Assembly (NCBI GenBank): GCA_947176455.1
Contig: CAMWQQ010000055.1
Coordinates: 1 to 8,916, forward strand
DNA: 8,916 bases
Direction: 5' to 3'
DNA from: an uncultured Odoribacter sp.
GTDB taxonomy: Bacteria; Bacteroidota; Bacteroidia; Bacteroidales; Marinifilaceae
The stretch's first letter is position 1. Every line of letters begins with the position of its first letter. This document shows, piece by piece, positions 1 through 6,825 of the stretch. The translations under genes were made by a program, and so were the position numbers. The notes under the pieces are model-generated. The model worked only from the letters and a program-made list of their open reading frames with translations, did not search any database and had not been told where the DNA came from.

Positions 1-101
1 CCGATAATCAGATTGACCTTGCCGGTTTCAAAAGTGACATTTATATCTGACAAAACCCGCTTGTTGTCAAAAGATTTAGATAAATCCTCCACCCGAATCA
101 T
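1..101 (-). CDS. ABC transporter ATP-binding protein, MlaF-like (partial, N-terminus only)
   Basis: Only the first 33 codons lie in the window; the gene runs off the left edge. The visible protein begins MIRVEDLSKSFDNKRVLSDI and continues to ...VNLIIG, the usual first two strands of an ABC ATPase, stopping just where the Walker A loop (GxxGxGKS) should begin. Its ATG (101-99) shares one base with the TAA stop of the upstream permease gene (103-101), an arrangement that suggests translational coupling and one operon. Because the permease is of the MlaE family, this is inferred to be the ATPase (MlaF type) that powers phospholipid transport between inner and outer membrane. The ABC call rests on the N-terminal pattern plus context; the Walker motifs themselves are not visible. 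Confidence 0.85.
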   Translation of the reverse strand, partial: MIRVEDLSKSFDNKRVLSDINVTFETGKVNLII

Positions 102-838
102 TACAACATAATTTGCGTTAAAACCAGATTTGCCGTCAAAATGGCGATGCTGCTATCCACCACAGCTCTCGTCCCCGCTTCTCCCACTTCACGGGCACCG
201 CCCTGCACGTAATAACCGTAGAAAGCAGGTATCGACGTGAATATGAAAGCGAAAAAGAGCGTCTTGACGATGGAATAGGTCACGTAATAGGGATTAAACG
301 AAAAATGCAAGCCGTAAACAAAATCCTCGAAATTGACCACCCCGCTGATTAGTCCGGAAATAATACCTCCCAGAATGCCGATAAACACACTGAAAACGTA
401 AAGTATCGGATTAATCACCAAGGAAGCGGCAATCTTAGGTCCCACCAGAAAAGCCACCGAATTGACCCCCATGGTCTCCAGTGCCTCTATCTGTTCCGTA
501 ATTCGCATGCTTCCGATTTCCGAAGCAATGTTACTGCCAATCTTGCCCGCCAGAATCAGACTCACAATCGTGGACGAAAATTCCAGCAACATCGTTTCCC
601 GAGTCAGGTAACCAATCAAATAGCGGGGCAACAGGGGACTCTGCATATTATACGCCGTCTGCAAGGTCAGCACCGCTCCGATGAAAAAGGAAATGATGAC
701 AACCAGAACAATGGAATTCAAACCCAGTTTTTCAAATTCCAAGATCAGTTCTTTCCGGTACACTTTCCCCTTTTCCGGTCGTGAAAAAGCCTTGCCGATA
801 AAAATAATATATAACCCCAGTCTGTTTAAAAACTTCAT
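101..838 (-). CDS. mlaE: MlaE-family ABC transporter permease (lipid asymmetry / Mce-type transport)
   Basis: Inner-membrane permease of about 245 residues, the usual MlaE length. Seen in the sequence: the family signature EIGSMRITEQIEALETMG (about residues 107-124), the preceding LEFSSTIVSLILAGKIGSNI segment, and about five hydrophobic membrane spans (roughly residues 41-62, 87-101, 126-162, 195-217 and 228-245). MlaE dimers work with an MlaF ATPase and an MCE-domain MlaD protein to move phospholipids across the envelope; here the ATPase gene follows with a one-base overlap. I chose the ATG at 838-836, giving MKFLNRLGLYII, because related Bacteroidales proteins start at this point as I recall them. 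A GTG at 862 would add eight residues (MEVLIDVS). No Shine-Dalgarno sequence is visible at either start, as is common in this phylum. Family assignment is firm; the exact substrate is inferred. Confidence 0.93.
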   Translation of the reverse strand: MKFLNRLGLYIIFIGKAFSRPEKGKVYRKELILEFEKLGLNSIVLVVIISFFIGAVLTLQTAYNMQSPLLPRYLIGYLTRETMLLEFSSTIVSLILAGKIGSNIASEIGSMRITEQIEALETMGVNSVAFLVGPKIAASLVINPILYVFSVFIGILGGIISGLISGVVNFEDFVYGLHFSFNPYYVTYSIVKTLFFAFIFTSIPAFYGYYVQGGAREVGEAGTRAVVDSSIAILTANLVLTQIML

Positions 839-880
839 ACTCACATCAATTAGAACTTCCACGAAGATATTCGCTGAAAT

Positions 881-910
881 CCAAGGTAAAAATATAAATT
901 TCCAACCAAA
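881..910 (-). promoter_or_regulatory. Candidate Bacteroidota promoter for the mlaE operon
   Basis: Read on the minus strand, TTTG (910-907) is followed after 18 bases by TACCTTGG (888-881). This resembles the Bacteroides sigma-ABfr pattern of TTTG about 19-21 bases before TAnnTTTG, with one mismatch in the -7 box. Transcription would begin near 874, giving a leader of about 36 bases before the ATG at 838 but only about 12 bases before the alternative GTG at 862, which mildly favours the ATG. Pattern match only. Confidence 0.35.
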
Positions 911-917
911 AAAGCAT

Positions 918-925
918 TATATTTG
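918..925 (+). promoter_or_regulatory. Candidate -7 box for the manC gene
   Basis: TATATTTG on the plus strand is an exact match to the Bacteroidota -7 consensus TAnnTTTG and lies 54 bases before the manC start codon. No good -33 TTTG is present at the expected distance; the nearest is TTTC at 899-902, which is too close. The AT-rich divergent intergenic region makes chance matches likely, so this is a weak call. Confidence 0.3.
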
Positions 926-979
926 GTATATCTTTTGAAAGCAGACCGCAAGGTGTTGAACTAAACTAAAACGACGCAA

Positions 980-2044
980 ATGAACTCAAACTCGTACTGT
1001 GTGATCATGGCAGGAGGCATCGGAAACCGTTTCTGGCCCGTAAGCAACCAGCATTGTCCCAAACAATTTTCTGACATCCTGCATACCGGCAAGAGTTTCA
1101 TCCGCCAGACCTATGAACGCATCGCACAGCTTTTTCCCAATCATCGCATTTTCATCGTGACCGGTGCCGAATATGAAGAAATCACCAAGAAACAGCTTCC
1201 GGAAATCCCGGACGAAAACATCCTGAAAGAGCCTTACGGCAGAAACACGGCAACCTGTATCGCCTATGCCGCCTATAAAATCCAGCTATTGCACCCGGAC
1301 GCCTGCATGGTGACGTTGCCTTCGGACCATTTCATCAGCAATGAAGCGGCATATCTCCAGGACCTCAAGGAGGGAATGGAATTTGTTGAAAAGCAAGGCG
1401 GACTGCTGACGATAGGCATCACGCCCACACGCGCGGAAACGGAATACGGATACATCCAGGTCAAATCCAAAGACAAGGCACAGAAGATTTCCGCCGTGAA
1501 GACCTTCACCGAAAAGCCCAACGCGGAACTGGCGCAGATGTTTTACGACTCCGACGAGTTTTTGTGGAATGCCGGGATTTTCATCTGGAACGTCAAAGAC
1601 ATCATCCAGGAATTTCAGGCCTATATGTTTGACTTGCACGCGCTTTTCACTACGGACTGTAAACTGAACACCCCCGGAGAGTCCAAATTCATACAAAGCG
1701 TCTACGGACAATGCCACAACACCTCCATTGATGTCGGCATCATGGAGAAATCACAGCAGGTATATGTATTAAAAGGCAACTTCGGCTGGTCGGACGTCGG
1801 CACCTGGCACGCTTTCCACGCCCTCTGCGAGAAAGATGAAAACAACAACGTGTCCAATTCGGAAAAAGTGATACTGAACAACACGCACGACTGCATCATC
1901 AACGTGCCTCCCCGAAAGAACGTCATCGTCCAAGGTGTGGACAACCTCATCATAGCGGAAAAAGACCACTACCTCATGATTTGCCACCGCAACGACGAGG
2001 AGAAAATCAAACGGTTCGAAAAGTTGTTCCGCATAAAGAAATAA
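980..2044 (+). CDS. manC: Mannose-1-phosphate guanylyltransferase (GDP-mannose pyrophosphorylase)
   Basis: Cytoplasmic nucleotidyltransferase that joins mannose-1-phosphate and GTP to make GDP-mannose and pyrophosphate, supplying mannose and fucose-type sugars for polysaccharides and glycoproteins. The 354-residue protein shows the family motifs in order: nucleotide-binding loop GGIGNRFWPVS (12-22) followed by PKQF (27-30), EPYGRNTA (84-91), the metal-site PSDH (114-117), EYGYI (155-159), FTEKP (176-180), WNAGIFIW (196-203), IDVGIMEKS (250-258) and FGWSDVGTW (268-276). It is the short, single-domain form: it ends about 80 residues after the last motif and lacks the C-terminal phosphomannose isomerase cupin domain found in long bifunctional enzymes. 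The ATG at 980 has no clear ribosome binding site but places the first motif at the normal distance. The gene is transcribed alone, divergent from mlaE and convergent with porN, and is not evidently functionally tied to either. Confidence 0.95.
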   Translation: MNSNSYCVIMAGGIGNRFWPVSNQHCPKQFSDILHTGKSFIRQTYERIAQLFPNHRIFIVTGAEYEEITKKQLPEIPDENILKEPYGRNTATCIAYAAYKIQLLHPDACMVTLPSDHFISNEAAYLQDLKEGMEFVEKQGGLLTIGITPTRAETEYGYIQVKSKDKAQKISAVKTFTEKPNAELAQMFYDSDEFLWNAGIFIWNVKDIIQEFQAYMFDLHALFTTDCKLNTPGESKFIQSVYGQCHNTSIDVGIMEKSQQVYVLKGNFGWSDVGTWHAFHALCEKDENNNVSNSEKVILNNTHDCIINVPPRKNVIVQGVDNLIIAEKDHYLMICHRNDEEKIKRFEKLFRIKK

Positions 2045-2074
2045 AAAAGTCGCTGGTTATCCAGCGACTTTTTT
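2043..2074. terminator. Bidirectional intrinsic terminator between manC and porN
   Basis: A perfect inverted repeat: the arm at 2043-2056 (AAAAAAGTCGCTGG) pairs with 2061-2074 (CCAGCGACTTTTTT) across a four-base TTAT loop. The GC-rich core GTCGCTGG/CCAGCGAC is 8 bp, and each strand ends the hairpin in a run of six T, so it can stop transcription from both sides. The left arm begins inside the TAA stop codon of manC (2042-2044). It lies 16 bases past the porN stop on the other strand and marks the end of the T9SS operon. Confidence 0.92.
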
Positions 2075-2090
2075 CATATCTTGTTGTTAA

Positions 2091-2930
2091 TCAATATTCC
2101 CACAAGTCCTGCTCGTAATTGAATATCTCATTCTTAATGGCATCCGACTGCAAAACAGCATCGATACCCGTGGCATAGCTCTGAATGGGGCGGTTGTCGT
2201 AAGGATTGGTTTCCTTGATAATCCGGGAACTGAAAAACCGTTTCAGGAAAACATCGTCCAAACTCATACGCAAAGCATCGTTCTTGAAATTATAAACCCC
2301 TTGCTTAGCGAACAAGTCCCGGAATTCACCGTAATCCACCCAGAACAATTCGCGTTTGAGAATACCCTCCGCTTCATCCTTCACATATTCGCGGATGGGG
2401 CAAAGCGAGATAATCCGAACCTCCATACGGGAAGTACGCTTGTTTAAAAACCAAAGCTCCTTCACCTGGAAACGCTTCACTTCGTCCGTATGAATCTCAT
2501 TCACCACAGGTGTTGCCACCATTTCTCCGGTCTCCTCGTCCCGTTTCCAAAGCGTATCCGTAGAACCGCCGAATTTTTGCTTGATGTCCTCAATGGTCAG
2601 CGGAGTGAGCAATTCATCTTCTTCGTAAGCCGTTTTAAACGATTTCTCAATACCGGTCATCAGCACGTCAATCAGTGACATTCGACCGTCCAGCGGTGCG
2701 GTCGGATAATAGAACGGCAAGTTCATTTTCTCACGCAAAACCAATTCGCGCCATACCGTCTTACACCACACGATATCCTCCGGTTCAACGTGAGGCAAAG
2801 CAATCGGAGCCTTCTCCTGATTATCTTCATTCTTTATCACGCTGTCAAAGAAAGCCTTGGAATTCTGCGCTCCGGCATAACCGGCCCACAGCAGGCAAGT
2901 CAAAAAGATGAGTATGATTTTACGATTCAT
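2091..2930 (-). CDS. porN: Type IX secretion system ring protein PorN/GldN
   Basis: Periplasmic T9SS subunit of 279 residues that pairs with the lipoprotein PorK to build the large ring on the inner face of the outer membrane, and contacts the PorM shaft. The N-terminus MNRKIILIFLTCLLWAGYAGA is a signal peptide with probable cleavage after AGA (residue 21). The body shows GldN-family features such as VWRELVLREKMNLPFYYP, the GRMSLIDVLMTGI segment and the conserved ICPIREY-like stretch LCPIREY. It starts 11 bases after the porM stop, is the last gene of the operon and ends just before the bidirectional terminator. No cysteine lipobox is present, so it is soluble and depends on PorK for membrane attachment. 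Identity rests on recognised family sequence plus position next to porM. Confidence 0.93.
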   Translation of the reverse strand: MNRKIILIFLTCLLWAGYAGAQNSKAFFDSVIKNEDNQEKAPIALPHVEPEDIVWCKTVWRELVLREKMNLPFYYPTAPLDGRMSLIDVLMTGIEKSFKTAYEEDELLTPLTIEDIKQKFGGSTDTLWKRDEETGEMVATPVVNEIHTDEVKRFQVKELWFLNKRTSRMEVRIISLCPIREYVKDEAEGILKRELFWVDYGEFRDLFAKQGVYNFKNDALRMSLDDVFLKRFFSSRIIKETNPYDNRPIQSYATGIDAVLQSDAIKNEIFNYEQDLWEY

Positions 2931-2941
2931 AAGCTATAATA

Positions 2942-4483
2942 TTAATCAATCCTATATGAAATAGACGGCAACTTACGGGTTGTTCCGTCAGGTCCTCTCA
3001 CCACGATATTTTCAATGGTCAGCGTCTGATTTCTCTTCAACTTGTTAATCAGTTTCAACTGAGCATCGCTGAATCGTGCCTTGTTGGACTTGGGTTCTTC
3101 CTGCAAATATCCGTCGATCACGACATACATACTAAAATTCTCAACAGTAAATTTCAGGTCAAAATCAAAGTTTTCCATTTCCACATCCACCTGGCCGGCA
3201 GCCATCAACATATTCTTTTTGATTTTTCCACCTTGCAAGCCGTTCACCTTAGCCACCGGATTCGGCACGTCTTTCACCCGGAAAGTTTGCGTCTGCAACT
3301 GCCGCTTCTGTCCTCGCATCTTGGCAGAAACGGTAATCAGACAGTTCTTGCCCGCCGCATCCGGCCGAACAATGTAATTCCCGTCCTTGACCTTGCGAAT
3401 CGTACCATTGGTTATCGTCGCCTCTATCGCATCCGGAGAAAGACCGGGAGCCGCCAATGACACCGGATTGTCCACTCCGACATAGAATACATTCATCTTG
3501 GTCGGAGAAATCACCACGGCGGGGTCTCCCACCTCATATTGCATCTCAAACGGTTTGGGCATCGTCGCACCGGAAGGAGTGATGTAATTGATAACTCCCT
3601 TCAGTTTCTTGATTCCCACAGAGTTTGCCGGTTCCGAATAGGTGGCAAAATCCCCTTGATAAGCCAGTTCCTTGCCATTGACAATCACCTGCGGCTGTTG
3701 CGTCGTATCCATGGCGGCGAGCATAATCTGCGCCTTGAACGTCTCTCCCTTCAACACATAACGGGAATCCGGAATCACCAAAGCATCCAGCTTGTTGAAT
3801 TTGAAAGCTTCCGTATCGACCGAATAATACAGGTAGTTCACAATATCAGACTCCGTTTTCAGTACGTCCGTCTGCAACATGGTCAACAGGGTCACCACGC
3901 CAATCAGCGGAACACTTTCGAACTTTGAAGCCTCCCAGGATTTCAACCCGATATCCGTTTTCGAATCCTCCGTGGCAAGCGTTTGGGAAATCACCCGCTG
4001 CAACACCGTATCCCGCTTTCCGACATACCCCAGCACCAACTCCTTGTAAGTGGCAATCTTCTCACGCAGTTCCGCGCCTTTTCCCTCCAACAGCATCACC
4101 TGTCCGCCAATATCCAAGTTATCCTTTGACTGTATATTCATCACATCAGCCTCCTCCTCTCCGTCTGCCAGCACCACGAGCCTGTATTTCAACTGCTCAA
4201 TGTAATCCACCAGTTCTTTGGCAACGGTCCGCAATTGATCAGCCTTCTTCTTTACCGGAGCCATTTTTCTGCGATTGAGATTGTAGGCCATCTCAATATC
4301 CGTGTAGACGTCCGCATTGTTCTGCTGAAGATTAGCGATGGAAGAGGTCAAGCCATATTGAACCTTGACAAAAGTATTCAACACATCGGCAGAGACATTC
4401 AATGCCAACATCGCCGTCAGCACCAAATACATCATGCCGATCATCTTTTGCCTCGGCGTTTCAGGACAATTTGCTGAACTCAT
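2942..4483 (-). CDS. porM: Type IX secretion system motor/shaft protein PorM/GldM
   Basis: Inner-membrane protein of 513 residues, close to the roughly 515 of P. gingivalis PorM. A short cytoplasmic start is followed by PRQKMIGMMYLVLTAMLALN (10-29), the single transmembrane helix and the most conserved part of the family. Arg11 corresponds to the arginine (R9 in Flavobacterium GldM) proposed to pair with the membrane glutamate of GldL in proton-driven rotation. The rest is periplasmic: a helical first domain (about 40-224, with the WEASKFESVPLIGVVTLL block at 183-200), then three beta-rich domains (about 225-318, 319-415 and 416-513; boundaries estimated). Known PorM dimers span the periplasm and touch the PorK/PorN ring, passing energy from the motor to the outer membrane. 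The gene lies between porL and porN with gaps of 15 and 11 bases. Confidence 0.96.
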   Translation of the reverse strand: MSSANCPETPRQKMIGMMYLVLTAMLALNVSADVLNTFVKVQYGLTSSIANLQQNNADVYTDIEMAYNLNRRKMAPVKKKADQLRTVAKELVDYIEQLKYRLVVLADGEEEADVMNIQSKDNLDIGGQVMLLEGKGAELREKIATYKELVLGYVGKRDTVLQRVISQTLATEDSKTDIGLKSWEASKFESVPLIGVVTLLTMLQTDVLKTESDIVNYLYYSVDTEAFKFNKLDALVIPDSRYVLKGETFKAQIMLAAMDTTQQPQVIVNGKELAYQGDFATYSEPANSVGIKKLKGVINYITPSGATMPKPFEMQYEVGDPAVVISPTKMNVFYVGVDNPVSLAAPGLSPDAIEATITNGTIRKVKDGNYIVRPDAAGKNCLITVSAKMRGQKRQLQTQTFRVKDVPNPVAKVNGLQGGKIKKNMLMAAGQVDVEMENFDFDLKFTVENFSMYVVIDGYLQEEPKSNKARFSDAQLKLINKLKRNQTLTIENIVVRGPDGTTRKLPSISYRID

Positions 4484-4498
4484 TAGAAATTACGTTTA

Positions 4499-5482
4499 TC
4501 AGTTATTATTCACCACACTCAACATATTGCCGTACACAGAATTCAAAGAAGCCACGTTGTTGGCAAGCTGTTGGGATTCCTGCTTGAACAGTTTCGTACT
4601 ATCCAGGCTCAGAGATACGTTCTCCAGCATCTCTCCCATGTCTCCCTGCATGCCCCGGAAAGACTCCAGGCAACTCTTGGTTTCGTGAATCTGCAATTCA
4701 TACAACGCATTCAACGCACTGATATTCTTATTGACGCCGGCAAGCTGCTGGGTATAATCACCCGCATTGCTCTTCAATTGCTGGCACTGTTCTTCCATCA
4801 ATTTGTTCAAGGCACTGAAACTGCCGGCAGACTCACCGATAGTGCCTGCCAATTTCTCGCAATTGCTTTTAATCTGGTCGGTCAACGACTGAGCGGAATC
4901 CACCAGGAGACGATTGATATCGTTATAACCGGATGAAAATCCTTCCACCGAGTTTTGCAAAGCCTTGCTCATCTCCTGAGTACGTGCTCCCAGTTCATCG
5001 AATGACTCGGAAATCTTCGTCATTTTTTCCGCCACATCCGGAGTTTTTCCCACGACAGATGCAAAATTATCCGCCGTTTCGGCAATCTTGCATATTCCAG
5101 CCTTCAACCGATTCAAGTCGTCGGTTTCCAATCCCAAATCCACATTTCCGGCAATCGCAGGCATTGCGACAGCAGGAAGCGAAGCTTTTCCTCCGGAAAC
5201 AGCGGCAACCGACGACTTCGCCGAGGTTTCTATCGCATCGTGTTTCAAATCATGTTTGCCCAATTCCGGGAATACCCGTGACCAATCGTAATGCTCCATC
5301 GGCGGTTCGAAAGCCGAAAGGAAGAAAATAAAAGCTTCCACCAACATTCCGGCAATCAACATGATACTTGCTCCAGGAAAGTGCATGATTTTAAACAAGG
5401 CACCCACAATTACAACTGACGCACCCCAACTGTTAACATACCCCATTATCGTCTTGTACGCCTTTGACTCAAAGATCTTCAT
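4499..5482 (-). CDS. porL: Type IX secretion system inner-membrane motor protein PorL/GldL
   Basis: Cytoplasmic-membrane stator-type protein of 327 residues, nearer to Porphyromonas PorL (about 310) than to the shorter GldL of gliding flavobacteria. Two transmembrane helices form a hairpin (about 20-34 and 38-58) joined by the conserved KIMHFPGA turn. Glu49 in the second helix matches the glutamate essential for proton use in Flavobacterium GldL, and Y15, K31 and H34 sit where other motor-core residues are expected. After the conserved FEPPMEHYDWSRVFPEL segment (58-73) comes an Ala/Gly/Pro-rich linker (about 88-112) and a long, mainly helical cytoplasmic tail (about 120-325) likely to form coiled coils. 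The tail repeats a QQLA...N(I/V)xxLNxxY pattern. It lies 11 bases after porK and 15 before porM; PorL and PorM form the rotary complex. Confidence 0.96.
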   Translation of the reverse strand: MKIFESKAYKTIMGYVNSWGASVVIVGALFKIMHFPGASIMLIAGMLVEAFIFFLSAFEPPMEHYDWSRVFPELGKHDLKHDAIETSAKSSVAAVSGGKASLPAVAMPAIAGNVDLGLETDDLNRLKAGICKIAETADNFASVVGKTPDVAEKMTKISESFDELGARTQEMSKALQNSVEGFSSGYNDINRLLVDSAQSLTDQIKSNCEKLAGTIGESAGSFSALNKLMEEQCQQLKSNAGDYTQQLAGVNKNISALNALYELQIHETKSCLESFRGMQGDMGEMLENVSLSLDSTKLFKQESQQLANNVASLNSVYGNMLSVVNNN

Positions 5483-5493
5483 ACTCTTGGATT

Positions 5494-6813
5494 TTAATAT
5501 TCAATTCTCGTTCTAACTGTCCGAAAGCCAATAAAACACCTCGTAGAATCCTCATACTCGAATGTCCGGCTACCACACTGTAAATAAAGCGCAATATCTT
5601 TCCACGAACCACCGCGTATCACTTTCCGTTTGAAAATCTTATTGTCGGTCTTCTTGGCAGTAATCTGATAATACGGGTTCAAGTCGTGAGTCACCTGATA
5701 TGCTGACTCGTCATAAGCATCCGCAGTCCATTCTGCCACATTGCCCGCCATATCATACAAACCGAAACCGTTGGGCTCATAAGTACCGACAGGAACCGTC
5801 ACGAAACCGCCGTCACTGATGTAATTACCCCTCAATGGCTTGAAGTTGGCAAGGAAACAACCCTTCTTGTTCCGAGTATAAGGACCGCCCCAAGGATATT
5901 TCGCTCCCATCAAACCACCTCGTGCGGCATATTCCCATTCCACTTCGTTCGGCAAACGCCATTCCTGTACCCGAACACTTGAATAGGAGTTGAACAATTG
6001 CGTTCTCCAATGACAGAAAGCTCTTGCCTGGTGCCAGTTCACACCCACCACCGGATAATTGTCATATCCCGTATGAGTAAAATACTCGCGCACGTAAGGT
6101 TCGTTATAAGAATAGGTCAAGTCTTTCAACCAACACAAGGTGTCCGGATAGACCTTTACCTTTTTCTTCATGACAAAAGAGGAACGTCCCTTGATGGGCT
6201 CCTTTTCTCCGTCGGCATTAATAACCACACCGCCCTTGTAGGTTCCGGTTTCCGGGTCATAGAACCGGTCGTTTTTGGCAGCCTGCGCAAAATCATACCA
6301 AGAATAGGAATATTCCAGCTTCCGGACATCCACCTCGTCAAAACCGATTCGGTCATCCCCCTGATACAACATTCCCGCCAAAGCCTCCTTGTACTCCTCG
6401 TTGCGCATGTCGATTCTGGCCTGGAAATTCAAACGAGGGGGCTCCAGCAATTCCCCTTTCTTGTTTTTCATCAGGAACTCTTCATGCCCCTCGTCAGCCA
6501 GACGCTGACGCCGAATGGAGTCGATGACCCACGCCACAAACTGCCGGTATTCATCGTTGGTGATTTCAGTCTCATCCATCCAGAAAGCCGGTATGGAGAC
6601 CGTCTTGGCCGCCGCCGACATCGTCCAGGTGATATCCTCGTCGTTGTTACCGATATTCAAACTACCGGTCGGAATCAACACCATGCCGTAAGGCTGAGGC
6701 TCAAACCATTTTTTGGCTTTCCGTGTCCCGACTAATTCCCCTCCACCATTATAAGGTGAACAAGCAAACATGAAAGAAGCAATAAAGATTGATACGAACC
6801 ACTTTATGTACAT
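5494..6813 (-). CDS. porK: Type IX secretion system ring lipoprotein PorK/GldK (formylglycine-generating-enzyme fold)
   Basis: Outer-membrane lipoprotein of 439 residues. The signal peptide ends in the lipobox MFAC, with Cys18 as the lipidated residue. From about residue 40 on it has the FGE-sulfatase (SUMF1) fold: YGMVLIPTGSLNIG near the start, VVGVNW (255-260), LPNEVEWEYAARGG (287-300), GNVAEW (357-362), RGGSW (400-404) and a terminal GFRTV. With PorN it forms the periplasmic ring attached to the outer membrane. In catalytic members of this fold, two cysteines lie three and eight residues after GGS; here these positions are Asp406 and Leu411, so it should be structural rather than enzymatic, as known for GldK. 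It starts 12 bases after porP; an AGGA lies four bases before the ATG. It is slightly shorter than P. gingivalis PorK (about 490). Confidence 0.95.
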   Translation of the reverse strand: MYIKWFVSIFIASFMFACSPYNGGGELVGTRKAKKWFEPQPYGMVLIPTGSLNIGNNDEDITWTMSAAAKTVSIPAFWMDETEITNDEYRQFVAWVIDSIRRQRLADEGHEEFLMKNKKGELLEPPRLNFQARIDMRNEEYKEALAGMLYQGDDRIGFDEVDVRKLEYSYSWYDFAQAAKNDRFYDPETGTYKGGVVINADGEKEPIKGRSSFVMKKKVKVYPDTLCWLKDLTYSYNEPYVREYFTHTGYDNYPVVGVNWHQARAFCHWRTQLFNSYSSVRVQEWRLPNEVEWEYAARGGLMGAKYPWGGPYTRNKKGCFLANFKPLRGNYISDGGFVTVPVGTYEPNGFGLYDMAGNVAEWTADAYDESAYQVTHDLNPYYQITAKKTDNKIFKRKVIRGGSWKDIALYLQCGSRTFEYEDSTRCFIGFRTVRTRIEY

Positions 6814-6825
6814 AATGTCCTGTTT

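Noticed and set aside
1286..1717. 143-codon minus-strand open frame inside manC
   Set aside because: Lies wholly within the ManC coding region, whose motifs are continuous across it; no independent support.
3539..3928. 129-codon plus-strand open frame opposite porM, and similar frames at 3925-4278 and 4933-5331
   Set aside because: Mirror frames of well-identified porM and porL coding sequence. Their His/Arg/Pro-rich compositions are typical of antisense reading.
5998..6735. 245-codon open frame on the plus strand opposite porK
   Set aside because: It is fully antisense to a clear PorK gene with strong family motifs. Its product shows no recognisable domain, and it has no promoter or neighbour support.
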